DNA of 25,320 nucleotides. It comes from Bacteroides sp. CAG:545 (GTDB taxonomy: Bacteria; Bacteroidota; Bacteroidia; Bacteroidales; UBA932). Positions 7,800-15,397 of the stretch are shown here, piece after piece. Every line of letters starts with the position of its first letter. Position 1 is the stretch's first letter. Location of the stretch: NCBI GenBank assembly GCA_000432515.1, contig HF995998.1:1-25320 (forward strand), given 5' to 3'. A program made the position numbers and the translations under genes. The notes under the pieces are model-generated. The model made no database searches. It was not told where the DNA came from and saw only the letters and a list, made by a program, of their open reading frames with translations.

Positions 7800-7823
7800 G
7801 TTTTAGATTTTAATCTTGGAAAG
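7782..7823. repeat. 23-bp tandem duplication across the pdxJ stop
   Basis: The 19-base unit AGATTTTAATCTTGGAAAG occurs twice, at 7782-7800 and 7805-7823, separated by TTTT. The right copy encodes the last codons of pdxJ, and the left copy lies just past its stop and overlaps the -33 region of the next operon. Each unit contains the near-palindrome AAGATT-TT-AATCTT or part of it. Confidence 0.8.
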
Positions 7824-8519
7824 ATATTCATGGATAGTTTTCTCCAGGCCCATATACAATGCATCGCAGATGATTGCATGACCTATCGAAACCTCGGCCG
7901 TCCACGGGATGGACCTTATGAAATATTCGAGATTCACGAGGCTCAGGTCGTGGCCCGCATTGACATCCAGACCGCATTCTCGCGCACGTTCAGCCGCCAC
8001 CACATAAGGCCTCACCGCATTCTCGCGGCCGCCCTCGTAACCAGACGCGTAGGCCTCCGTATAAAGCTCCACCCTATCGGCACCGCAGGCCGCAGCCCCC
8101 TCCGCCATCTTAGGATCCGGGTCAATGAAAATCGACGTTCTGATGCCACGTGACTTGAATTCCTTGCAGACTTCAGTCAGGAAATCCCTGTTTTTCAATG
8201 TATCCCAGCCGGCATTGGACGTGATGACATTCTCCGCGTCCGGAACCAATGTGACCTGCGTCGGGACCACCTCATTGACAAGGTCGATGAATTTCGGAAT
8301 CGGATTCCCTTCAATGTTCATTTCCACGTCAATAAGCTTTTTGATGGCTCTCGCATCTGCATATCTTATATGCCTCTCATCAGGCCTCGGATGTACTGTG
8401 ATACCTTCTGCGCCGAATCTTACGCAATCCACCGCCGCCTTCTCCACGTCCGGCATATTGCCGCCACGCGCATTGCGGATAGTGGCAATCTTGTTGATGT
8501 TGACACTCAGTTTTGTCAT
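7803..8519 (-). CDS. pdxJ: Pyridoxine 5'-phosphate synthase PdxJ
   Basis: PdxJ closes the pyridoxine ring from 1-deoxyxylulose 5-phosphate and 3-amino-2-oxopropyl phosphate, the last ring-forming step of the DXP-dependent vitamin B6 pathway. The 238-residue product begins MTKLSVNINKIATIRNARGG and contains the conserved EGITVHPRPDERHI, the NIEGNP and VPTQVTLVPD strands, ELYTEAYA and the C-terminal VNAGHDLSLVN, then EVSIGHAI, all in family order. The frame is open upstream to 8819, but that part would be antisense to nadK and does not resemble PdxJ, so the ATG at 8519 is used. The length is normal. The gene is divergent from nadK, with a separate -7 box for each. Confidence 0.95.
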   Translation of the reverse strand: MTKLSVNINKIATIRNARGGNMPDVEKAAVDCVRFGAEGITVHPRPDERHIRYADARAIKKLIDVEMNIEGNPIPKFIDLVNEVVPTQVTLVPDAENVITSNAGWDTLKNRDFLTEVCKEFKSRGIRTSIFIDPDPKMAEGAAACGADRVELYTEAYASGYEGGRENAVRPYVVAAERARECGLDVNAGHDLSLVNLEYFIRSIPWTAEVSIGHAIICDALYMGLEKTIHEYLSKIKI

Positions 8520-8541
8520 AATCGTATAATTACATTCTTGA

Positions 8542-8549
8542 CAAAAATA
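8542..8549 (-). promoter_or_regulatory. -7 box of the pdxJ promoter
   Basis: On the minus strand the sequence reads TATTTTTG, matching TAnnTTTG, 23 bases before the pdxJ ATG. No clear TTTG is found 19-21 bases upstream; only a TTTA fits. Confidence 0.4.
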
Positions 8550-8582
8550 GACAATAATATGCAAAAATTGTAAAGAAAATGC

Positions 8583-8590
8583 TAATTTTG
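8583..8590 (+). promoter_or_regulatory. -7 box of the nadK promoter
   Basis: TAATTTTG matches the Bacteroidota -7 box and lies 44 bases before the nadK ATG. A convincing -33 element at the correct distance is not visible. The two divergent boxes are only 33 bases apart, so one regulator could affect both. Confidence 0.4.
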
Positions 8591-8634
8591 GCACTCTCAC
8601 ATTCATTGGACCGAAATTTACAACATCTGATTCT

Positions 8635-9465
8635 ATGCTTTTGGGTATATATATAAAGAATAAGGAACTGGTCGGCAACCCCCGTCTCGCCGAAATGGAG
8701 AAGGCGCTCGTGGCCGACGGAAACGAGTTGTACAGCATCTGCAGCAGAGAAGATGTCAGGAAAGGAACCGACATGGTGCTCAGCGTAGGCGGAGACGGCA
8801 CATTCCTGTCCGCATCCAAACGCGTGGCTGACAGCGGAATACCTATTCTCGGCGTGAACCTCGGCCGCCTCGGATTCCTGTCGGAAAACAGGCCCGAAGA
8901 TATCCCCGCAGCATTGAAAAATGCAGATTATGAACTGGAGAACAGGACAATGCTGAAGGCCTCGCTGCCGCAGACCGCCGAAGTTCCGGACTCGCTCTCG
9001 TTCTGGCCTTATGCCCTGAATGAAATCACTGTCCACCGCAGCGGAGCCGCCATGCTGGGAATCAATGTTTCCGTCAATGGGGACAGCCTGCCGACTTATT
9101 GGGCGGACGGGCTCCTTGTCGCTACAAGTTCCGGTTCCACAGCCTACTCGCTCAGTGCGGGCGGTCCGATCTGTACCCCGGATGCCAAAGTGCTCATCAT
9201 AGCCCCGATAGCGCCGCACAACCTCAATGTGCGCCCGCTTGTGGTGCCCGAAAACACCAGGATAAACATCTCCACAGTCTCCCGTGACGGCAACGTGATT
9301 CTCACGATGGACAACAGGACATTGACCGTGGATGATTCCACTTCGATCGATGTGTCTGTGGCACAGTTTTCGCTAAAACGTGTACGTCTTCCGAAATCCA
9401 GTTTCGTGAAAGCGCTTACAAGCAAGCTCTTCTGGGGAGAGGACATCAGAAATAACGCAGATTGA
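8635..9465 (+). CDS. nadK: NAD kinase
   Basis: NadK phosphorylates NAD to NADP with ATP or polyphosphate in the cytoplasm. The 276-residue product contains the defining GGDGTFL (52-58, with the catalytic Asp), then ILGVNLGRLGFL, a second conserved ALNEI segment, and the glycine-rich substrate region YWADGLLVATSSGSTAYSLS followed by GGPI. It starts at the ATG after a short AT-rich leader with its own -7 box. uppS begins 14 bases after the stop, so the two are probably cotranscribed. NADP supply is relevant to thioredoxin reductase and to NADP-type glutamate dehydrogenase elsewhere in the window, but that link is only thematic. Confidence 0.95.
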   Translation: MLLGIYIKNKELVGNPRLAEMEKALVADGNELYSICSREDVRKGTDMVLSVGGDGTFLSASKRVADSGIPILGVNLGRLGFLSENRPEDIPAALKNADYELENRTMLKASLPQTAEVPDSLSFWPYALNEITVHRSGAAMLGINVSVNGDSLPTYWADGLLVATSSGSTAYSLSAGGPICTPDAKVLIIAPIAPHNLNVRPLVVPENTRINISTVSRDGNVILTMDNRTLTVDDSTSIDVSVAQFSLKRVRLPKSSFVKALTSKLFWGEDIRNNAD

Positions 9466-9479
9466 CAACCATCAGTTTA

Positions 9480-10190
9480 ATGGAAAACAACAGCAGAATA
9501 CCTGTCCACGTGTCCATCATCATGGACGGAAACGGACGTTGGGCTCAGGAAAGGGGCCTTGAACGTGTTTGTGGTCACAAGAAAGGTGTGGAAACCGTCA
9601 GGAAAGTAACAGAAGCTGCGGCTGAAGCCGGAGTGAAATATCTGTCTCTCTATGCCTTCTCGGAAGAAAACTGGGGGAGGCCGAAGGAGGAAGTGGACTT
9701 CCTGATGCATCTGATGATGGATTCGATAGCCGCGGAGGTTGAGGCCCTGGTGAAAAACGGCGTGAGATTCCACGTTCTCGGAAATCTTGAAAGGCTCCCG
9801 GAAGGACTCAGGGAGGCGATTGCCATGCTTGAGAAGAAGACAGAGTCGAACAATGTGCTGGACCTGATACTGTTCGTGAGCTACAGCGGGAAATGGGACC
9901 TGTTCCAGGCTGCGAAAAAATTCGCGGAGGCGAACTCCGGCAAGGACATCTCCTCGATAGATGATATGAACGAACTGTCGAAATATCTTGTCACAGACGG
10001 TTTTCCGGATCCGGACCTGATCATCAGAACATCCGGAGAACAGCGGATAAGCAACTATCTTTTGTGGCAGGGAGCCTATTCAGAACTGCTTTTCGTGAAG
10101 AAAATGTGGCCTGATTTCGACAAACAGGATTTCTTTGATGCGATAGAAGAATTCTCTTCCAGAAATCGCAGATATGGAAAAGTGAAATAA
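9480..10190 (+). CDS. uppS: Undecaprenyl diphosphate synthase (cis-prenyltransferase)
   Basis: UppS extends farnesyl diphosphate with eight isopentenyl units to undecaprenyl diphosphate, the precursor of the lipid carrier for peptidoglycan and surface glycans. The 236-residue protein has the signature IIMDGNGRWAQERG with catalytic Asp16, YAFSEENWGRP, and the C-terminal DLIIRTSGEQRISNYLLWQ segment, which includes the arginines that bind diphosphate. The frame is open from a TTG at 9462 that overlaps the nadK stop, but the ATG at 9480 gives the standard N-terminus. It sits between nadK and bamA, and a TAnnTTTG box after its stop suggests bamA can also be transcribed separately. Confidence 0.95.
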   Translation: MENNSRIPVHVSIIMDGNGRWAQERGLERVCGHKKGVETVRKVTEAAAEAGVKYLSLYAFSEENWGRPKEEVDFLMHLMMDSIAAEVEALVKNGVRFHVLGNLERLPEGLREAIAMLEKKTESNNVLDLILFVSYSGKWDLFQAAKKFAEANSGKDISSIDDMNELSKYLVTDGFPDPDLIIRTSGEQRISNYLLWQGAYSELLFVKKMWPDFDKQDFFDAIEEFSSRNRRYGKVK

Positions 10191-10196
10191 ATACCG

Positions 10197-10204
10197 TATA
10201 TTTG
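10197..10204 (+). promoter_or_regulatory. -7 box of the bamA promoter
   Basis: TATATTTG is an exact TAnnTTTG match 20 bases before the bamA ATG and just after the uppS stop. No clear -33 box is seen. It would let bamA be expressed above the level of the nadK-uppS transcript. Confidence 0.5.
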
Positions 10205-10224
10205 TCAGATTATTATTGAGTAGG

Positions 10225-12819
10225 ATGAATTCAGTGACCAAGATATTTTGTCTTTCCGTGCTCGCATTGTCGGCGGTTCCGGCATTTGGCCAGCACAAGG
10301 GAGGCGCAGTCGAGATTGACTACAATAATCCGCGGACATACATTGTCGGCGGAATCAAGGTGGAGGGAAACCGCGCTTTCGGAGACAAGCAGATCCTTCA
10401 GCAGTCGGGTTTGAGGACAGGAATGGAAGTTACCATCCCTGGTGATGACATTTCCTCTATCGTGAAGAGACTGTGGATGCAGAGGTATTTCCAGGACGTT
10501 GCAGTCTATGTGGATTCATTGAACGCATCGAAGGATACGGTATTTCTCAAATTGGCCATTCAGGAGCGTCCGAGAGTGTCCAGATGGACTTTCTCCGGAG
10601 TCAAGAGCGGTGAGAAGAAGGATTTGCAGGAGCGCCTGAACTTCAAGCGAGGCGGCGAATACTCCGACTACGTGGCCAGGACATCCGTGGACATCATCAA
10701 GAGATATTATCAGGGAAAAGGATTCCTCGATGTGAAGGTCGAGCCTCAGGTCCAGAAAGACACCATCATCAGGAACGCGATCCGCGTGAACTATGCGGTC
10801 GAGAGAGGACCGAGAATCCGTATCAAGACCATCAACTTCATCGGCAATGACCATGTCAGTGATTTCAAACTTGCCAAGTCGATGAAGAAAACCAAGTCTG
10901 CCAAGATATATAACTTCTTCAGCAGCAAGAAGTTCAATGAAAAAGAATATCTGAATGACAAGAAATCCCTCATCAGCGCCTTCAATGAAGCGGGCTACAG
11001 GGATGCGAGACTGCTGAAAGACAGTATATATATGGTGAAGCCGGGCAGGCTCGGAATCGATTTCACCATCGATGAAGGAAAGAAATACTATTTCAGAAAT
11101 ATAACCTGGACAGGAAACTCGGTATATGCCACAGACGCGTTGAACTCGATTCTCCAGATTCACAAAGGCGATCCGTATGACGTCGTGACCATGGAGAAGA
11201 GACTCCAGGGCGGCGGAAAACAGGGCGATATGGATGTATCCAAGCTCTATAGGGACAACGGTTATCTCTTCTTCAATGTCCAGCCGGTCGAACTGAACGT
11301 GGCCGGAGACTCCGTCGATGTGGAAATCCGTATGGCGGAAGGCAAGCAGGCGACATTGAACAATATCATCATCAACGGTAATGACCTTACCAATGAAAGG
11401 GTGGTGCGCCGTCAGGTGTTCACAAGGCCAGGATACCTTTTCAGCCAGAGCGACTTCGAGCGTTCCATCCGTGAGATTGCATCTCTGGGACAGTTTGACC
11501 CTGAGGCGATTACGGACCCTGCGAAAGGATATTCCATCATCCCTGACCAGATGAACAGCACGGTGGATATCGTGTACAACGTGACGGAAAAGCCGTCCAG
11601 CCAGCTGGAACTTTCAGGAGGTTGGGGCGGACGTACATTCGTCGCCACAGTCGGTGTCAGCTTCAACAACTTCTCCACAAGAAGAATGTTCGACAAGACG
11701 GCATGGAGACCGGTGCCTCTCGGAGATGCGCAGAACCTCTCTTTCCGATTCCAGACCAGCGGTACATACTATTCTTCATTGTCAGCAAGTTTCGTGGAGC
11801 CGTGGCTCTTCGGCAAGAAGCCTACATCACTCAGTCTCTCAGCTTATTACAGCCGCCAGACCAACTCCTATCTGATGTGGAACATCCTGAACAACGACAA
11901 GCAGTTCGAGGTATATGGATTCTCCGCGGGACTCGGAAACAGACTGAAATGGCCGGACAACTATTTCGTCCTTTACAACCAGCTCAGCTGGCAGACATAC
12001 AAGCTTACCAATTGGTTCTCGAACTACTTCATCTTCGATGACGGTACTTCGCACAACTTCAGTTACACATTGGGATTGTCCAGAACATCTACCGACCAGC
12101 AGATCTATCCGCGTCAGGGTTCAGACCTTTCATTCACGGTGCAGTTGACGCCTCCATACTCATTGCTCCGTCACAAGGACAAGGCAAATCTCGACGCATC
12201 AGGAAAACCGGCTTATGTAAGCAATCCGCGCGACATCAATTACGACAAATGGACCGCGCCTGACAGATACAGGTGGATCGAATATCACAAATGGTCGTTC
12301 AAGGGCTCTCTCTACACGAAACTCGTGGGTGACCTCGTCCTGATGACCAGGGCTCAGTTCGGTTATCTCGGCTACTACAACAGAAAATGGGGATATTCTC
12401 CATTCGAGGGCTTCCTCGTCGGAGGTGACGGTATGTCAGGATATAACTCCTATGGATCTGAAGTCATTGCCTTGAGAGGTTATGAGAACTACTCGCTTAC
12501 TCCTTACAGGGCTACGGCATACAGCTCGAACGGTTATTCATATGCGGGCAATGTCTATGACAAGTTCACAGTAGAGTTGCGCTATCCGATTGTGATGCAG
12601 CCTCAGTCCACGATTTTTGCATTGTTGTTCCTCGAGGGAGGTAACTGCTGGGCTGATATCCGCGATTTCAATCCGTTCCAGATCAAGCGTTCTGCCGGAG
12701 TCGGCGTCAGGGTATATCTCCCTGTCATCGGACTTCTCGGAATCGACTGGGGTTACGGATTTGATGACAAGACCAATGGAAAGAGCCAGTTCCACTTCCT
12801 TATCGGACAACAGTTCTAA
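10225..12819 (+). CDS. bamA: Outer membrane protein assembly factor BamA
   Basis: BamA is the central outer-membrane barrel that inserts other beta-barrel proteins. The 864-residue precursor has a signal peptide ending near AFG, with Gln next. A run of POTRA domains follows, recognised by their strand-helix patterns (for example VGGIKVEGNRAFGDKQILQQ, IKTINFIGNDHVSDFKLAKS and FRNITWTGNSVYATDALNSI). The C-terminal barrel has many alternating aromatic strands, an ALRGYEN segment at the place of the family VRGF/Y motif, and the terminal residue Phe in LIGQQF, the BAM recognition signal. ATG 10225 is chosen over the TTG at 10216 because the signal peptide starts there. ompH/skp follows after 38 bases with no new promoter box, and bamD, the partner, is at 1115. 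Confidence 0.96.
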   Translation: MNSVTKIFCLSVLALSAVPAFGQHKGGAVEIDYNNPRTYIVGGIKVEGNRAFGDKQILQQSGLRTGMEVTIPGDDISSIVKRLWMQRYFQDVAVYVDSLNASKDTVFLKLAIQERPRVSRWTFSGVKSGEKKDLQERLNFKRGGEYSDYVARTSVDIIKRYYQGKGFLDVKVEPQVQKDTIIRNAIRVNYAVERGPRIRIKTINFIGNDHVSDFKLAKSMKKTKSAKIYNFFSSKKFNEKEYLNDKKSLISAFNEAGYRDARLLKDSIYMVKPGRLGIDFTIDEGKKYYFRNITWTGNSVYATDALNSILQIHKGDPYDVVTMEKRLQGGGKQGDMDVSKLYRDNGYLFFNVQPVELNVAGDSVDVEIRMAEGKQATLNNIIINGNDLTNERVVRRQVFTRPGYLFSQSDFERSIREIASLGQFDPEAITDPAKGYSIIPDQMNSTVDIVYNVTEKPSSQLELSGGWGGRTFVATVGVSFNNFSTRRMFDKTAWRPVPLGDAQNLSFRFQTSGTYYSSLSASFVEPWLFGKKPTSLSLSAYYSRQTNSYLMWNILNNDKQFEVYGFSAGLGNRLKWPDNYFVLYNQLSWQTYKLTNWFSNYFIFDDGTSHNFSYTLGLSRTSTDQQIYPRQGSDLSFTVQLTPPYSLLRHKDKANLDASGKPAYVSNPRDINYDKWTAPDRYRWIEYHKWSFKGSLYTKLVGDLVLMTRAQFGYLGYYNRKWGYSPFEGFLVGGDGMSGYNSYGSEVIALRGYENYSLTPYRATAYSSNGYSYAGNVYDKFTVELRYPIVMQPQSTIFALLFLEGGNCWADIRDFNPFQIKRSAGVGVRVYLPVIGLLGIDWGYGFDDKTNGKSQFHFLIGQQF

Positions 12820-12857
12820 AAGATATCACATTGTTTGAAACAAAAACAGTAACTAAT

Positions 12858-13412
12858 ATGAAAAAGGTAATTTTGATTGCAGCTGCAGCGCTTATGACAT
12901 TGTCAGCGTCAGCTCAGAATTTAAAGTTTGCTCATGTGAATTTCAATGAGCTCGTAATGCTTCAGCCTGCGGCAGATTCTGCCAGGGCACAGCTTGCTGC
13001 TTCTCAGCAGGATGCTCAGGATACTTTCAAGAGCATGCAGGATGAATTACAGGCTAAATACAGCCAGTATCAGCAGAAGGCGAACACCTGGACTCCGGCT
13101 ATCCGTGAGAGCAAGGAAAAAGAACTTCAGGATATCCAGAACAGAATCGAAGAGTTCAACCAGTCCATCCAGCAGGAACTTCAGCAGCAGCAAAGCCAGT
13201 TGATGGCACCTATACAGCAGAAAGCTGTCGAGGTGGTTCACAAACTTGCCAAGGAAGGCGGTTTCATCTACGTCTTCGAAGAGGGCTCATTGCTGTATGT
13301 GGATAAGGCTCAGAGCGTTGACCTTACTCCTGCAGCAAGAAAGGCTTTGAACATTCCGGAGGGCAGAACATTGGAGACTCTCCAGCAGGAACTTCAGGCA
13401 AAGCAGCAGTAG
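12858..13412 (+). CDS. skp: Periplasmic chaperone OmpH/Skp
   Basis: This secreted chaperone carries unfolded outer-membrane proteins to BamA. The 184-residue precursor has a clear cleavable signal (MKKVILIAAAALMTLSASAQ), the family strand NLKFAHVNFNELVMLQP, and a Gln-rich coiled coil with the repeated pattern ELQQQQSQ. The closing strands GGFIYVFEEGSLLYVD and a short Ala/Gln-rich tail follow. Its length and position directly behind bamA are typical. An in-frame TTG at 12831 would add residues before the signal peptide, so the ATG at 12858 is preferred. A strong terminator lies 22 bases after the stop. A second, membrane-anchored paralogue is encoded at 7061. Confidence 0.93.
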   Translation: MKKVILIAAAALMTLSASAQNLKFAHVNFNELVMLQPAADSARAQLAASQQDAQDTFKSMQDELQAKYSQYQQKANTWTPAIRESKEKELQDIQNRIEEFNQSIQQELQQQQSQLMAPIQQKAVEVVHKLAKEGGFIYVFEEGSLLYVDKAQSVDLTPAARKALNIPEGRTLETLQQELQAKQQ

Positions 13413-13433
13413 TTTTAGGCATATGATTTACAG

Positions 13434-13459
13434 GGCGGTATCTGAGGATGCCGCCTTTT
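13434..13459 (+). terminator. Rho-independent terminator after skp
   Basis: GGCGGTATC (13434-13442) pairs with GATGCCGCC (13447-13455): nine pairs including one G-U, with a TGAG loop, followed by TTTTGCATTTT. It closes the nadK-uppS-bamA-skp unit. Confidence 0.88.
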
Positions 13460-13491
13460 GCATTTTATAGCAAAATTCTTACAATTTATTA

Positions 13492-13521
13492 TTGTTTTAA
13501 CGTTTTTTGTTATTAGATTTG
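13492..13521 (+). promoter_or_regulatory. Promoter of korAB(-gdhA)
   Basis: TAGATTTG at 13514-13521 matches the -7 box TAnnTTTG. A TTG at 13492-13494 stands 19 bases upstream, where the -33 box is expected. It is the best-formed promoter in the window. Confidence 0.7.
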
Positions 13522-13540
13522 CATAGAACTACGTATAATT

Positions 13541-13557
13541 CTTTAAAATTTTTAAAG
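13541..13557. repeat. Perfect AT-rich palindrome before korA
   Basis: CTTTAAAA and TTTTAAAG flank a single T, giving 8-bp arms that end two bases before the korA ATG. It lies in the transcribed leader and could be a protein-binding site or a weak RNA hairpin. An AAGGA within its right end touches the start codon too closely to act as a normal ribosome binding site. Confidence 0.6.
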
Positions 13558-13559
13558 GA

Positions 13560-15392
13560 ATGCAACATAAAGTCATTGACGCCAACGACGTTGTGATAAG
13601 ATTTGCCGGTGACTCCGGTGACGGAATGCAGCTTACAGGTACTTTGTTCGCCAACATGTCCGCCATCTATGGTAACGGCTTGTCCACTTTCCCTGACTAT
13701 CCGGCTGAAATCCGCGCTCCGAAAGGAACAGTTGCCGGAGTCTCAGGTTTTCAGGTACATATAGGTAATCATAAAGTAAATACACCGGGCGATTTCTGCG
13801 ACATGCTTGTCGCTATGAATCCTGCGGCTCTCAAGGCCAATGCCAAATGGCTGAAGCGCAATGCCCTCGTTCTCGTGAATGAAAACGCGTTCGATGACCT
13901 CGGCATGAAGAAGGCCGGATTTACAGGAAACCCGTTCGAGGAACTGCATATCGAGGACCGCACCATCATCTGCTCTCCGATCACCAAGCTTACGGAAGAC
14001 AGTCTGAAAGACAGTGGCCTGGATGTCGTGTCAGTCCACAAGTGCAAGAATATGTTCACGCTCGGAATGGCCTGCTTCATTTATGAGCGTCCTTTGGAAT
14101 TCATCTACGACTATATAGAGAAGAAGTTCAAGAAGAAGCATCCTGAGATGATTGCCCCGAACAAGAAGGTGGTCTTCGACGGATATAACTATGCATCCAA
14201 TATCCAGGCGGTTGCCGACACATATCGCGTGGCGCCTGCTCCTCTTGAGAAAGGAACATACAGAAACATCACCGGTAATCAGGCTGCCGCATGGGGACTT
14301 ATCGCAGCTGCCGAGAAAGCTCACCTTCCTCTGTTCTGCGGCTCATACCCTATTACTCCGGCTACCGCTATCCTCGAAGAACTTGCCATTCATAAGAATC
14401 TGAATGTCAAGACAATGCAGACCGAGGACGAAATCGCCGGAATCTGCTCTGCAATCGGTGCCGCGTTCGCGGGTAACCTGGCTGTCACCACGACATCAGG
14501 ACCGGGTCTCTCACTGAAATCAGAAGCATTGGGCCTCGCGGTCATGACTGAACTTCCGCTTGTGGTCATTGACGTACAGCGAAGCGGTCCTTGTACAGGT
14601 ATGCCTACCAAGACAGAACAGGCTGACCTGAACCAGTCTCTTTACGGCAGAAACGGAGAAAGCCCGATGGTGGTCATGGCTGCCCATTCGCCTGCGCATT
14701 GCTTCGAAATGGCGTTCATGGCGGCAAAAGTAGCATTGGAGCATATGGTTCCGGTTATGCTGCTGTCAGAGGGATATCTCGGAAACGGCTCAGAACCGTG
14801 GAGAGTTCCGTCAATGTCGCAGATGCCTGAGATTCATCCGCGTTATGCGCACGAAGGAGAAGGTAAGTTCAAACCTTTCCAGCGTGACCCTCAGACACTT
14901 GCCCGCGAATGGGCTGTGCCTGGTATGAAGGGCTGCGAGCACCGTGTCGGCGGATTGGAGAAAAACCATGACGGCGTCCTTTCCAATGCTCCTGAAAATC
15001 ACGAACTTATGGTACGTGAAAGAGCTGAGAAAGTAGCGAGAGTCGCTGCCGACCTCCCGTTGCTCAAGGTCAACGGCCCGGAGAGCGGAAAGGTGCTTCT
15101 TGTCGGTTGGGGCGGAACATACGGCCATATCGAGTCAGCTGTAGAAGAACTCAGGGCAGAGGGCAGGGAAGTCAGCTTCGCTCATTTCGATTTCATTGAT
15201 CCTCTGCCGTCAAATACTGCTCAGGTTTTCTCGAGATTTGAGAAAATCATCGTGTGTGAACTCAATACAGGTCAGTTTGCCTCATACCTGAGGACAATGG
15301 TACCGGGAAGAGTATATCTGCAGTGCAACAAGGTCCAGGGACAGACATTCCTTGTCCGTGACATTGTTGAAAGTGTAAATGAAAAAGCGTAA
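13560..15392 (+). CDS. korA: 2-oxoacid:ferredoxin oxidoreductase, fused gamma-alpha subunit (probably 2-oxoglutarate)
   Basis: With KorB it interconverts 2-oxoglutarate plus CoA with succinyl-CoA and CO2, exchanging electrons with ferredoxin. The 610-residue protein starts with the gamma domain (IRFAGDSGDGMQLTGTLFA, about residues 13-31, then STFPDYPAEIRAP). A linker follows, then the alpha domain with NQAAAWGLIAAAEKA, the YPITP motif at 263-267 that recognises the 2-oxoacid, EDEIAGICSAIGAAFAG and TTTSGPGLSLKSEA. A C-terminal transketolase-like domain contains VLLVGWGGTYGHIESAV. The gamma-alpha fusion is the two-subunit KorAB type. The stop is 5 bases before korB. Substrate choice rests on similarity to KorA and on the downstream glutamate dehydrogenase; other 2-oxoacids cannot be ruled out from sequence. 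Confidence 0.9.
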   Translation: MQHKVIDANDVVIRFAGDSGDGMQLTGTLFANMSAIYGNGLSTFPDYPAEIRAPKGTVAGVSGFQVHIGNHKVNTPGDFCDMLVAMNPAALKANAKWLKRNALVLVNENAFDDLGMKKAGFTGNPFEELHIEDRTIICSPITKLTEDSLKDSGLDVVSVHKCKNMFTLGMACFIYERPLEFIYDYIEKKFKKKHPEMIAPNKKVVFDGYNYASNIQAVADTYRVAPAPLEKGTYRNITGNQAAAWGLIAAAEKAHLPLFCGSYPITPATAILEELAIHKNLNVKTMQTEDEIAGICSAIGAAFAGNLAVTTTSGPGLSLKSEALGLAVMTELPLVVIDVQRSGPCTGMPTKTEQADLNQSLYGRNGESPMVVMAAHSPAHCFEMAFMAAKVALEHMVPVMLLSEGYLGNGSEPWRVPSMSQMPEIHPRYAHEGEGKFKPFQRDPQTLAREWAVPGMKGCEHRVGGLEKNHDGVLSNAPENHELMVRERAEKVARVAADLPLLKVNGPESGKVLLVGWGGTYGHIESAVEELRAEGREVSFAHFDFIDPLPSNTAQVFSRFEKIIVCELNTGQFASYLRTMVPGRVYLQCNKVQGQTFLVRDIVESVNEKA

Positions 15393-15397
15393 TTACT

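Noticed and set aside
8520..8819. Upstream extension of the pdxJ frame to 8819
   Set aside because: It would overlap nadK on the opposite strand, does not resemble PdxJ, and the normal PdxJ N-terminus begins at 8519.
8530..9219. 229-codon minus-strand frame opposite nadK
   Set aside because: The sequence shows no domain pattern and mirrors nadK codons; nadK itself is certain.
12831..12846. TTGTTT-G-AAACAA inverted repeat between bamA and skp
   Set aside because: The arms are six A/T-rich bases with a one-base centre and no T tract; likely chance, and too small to call a terminator or operator.
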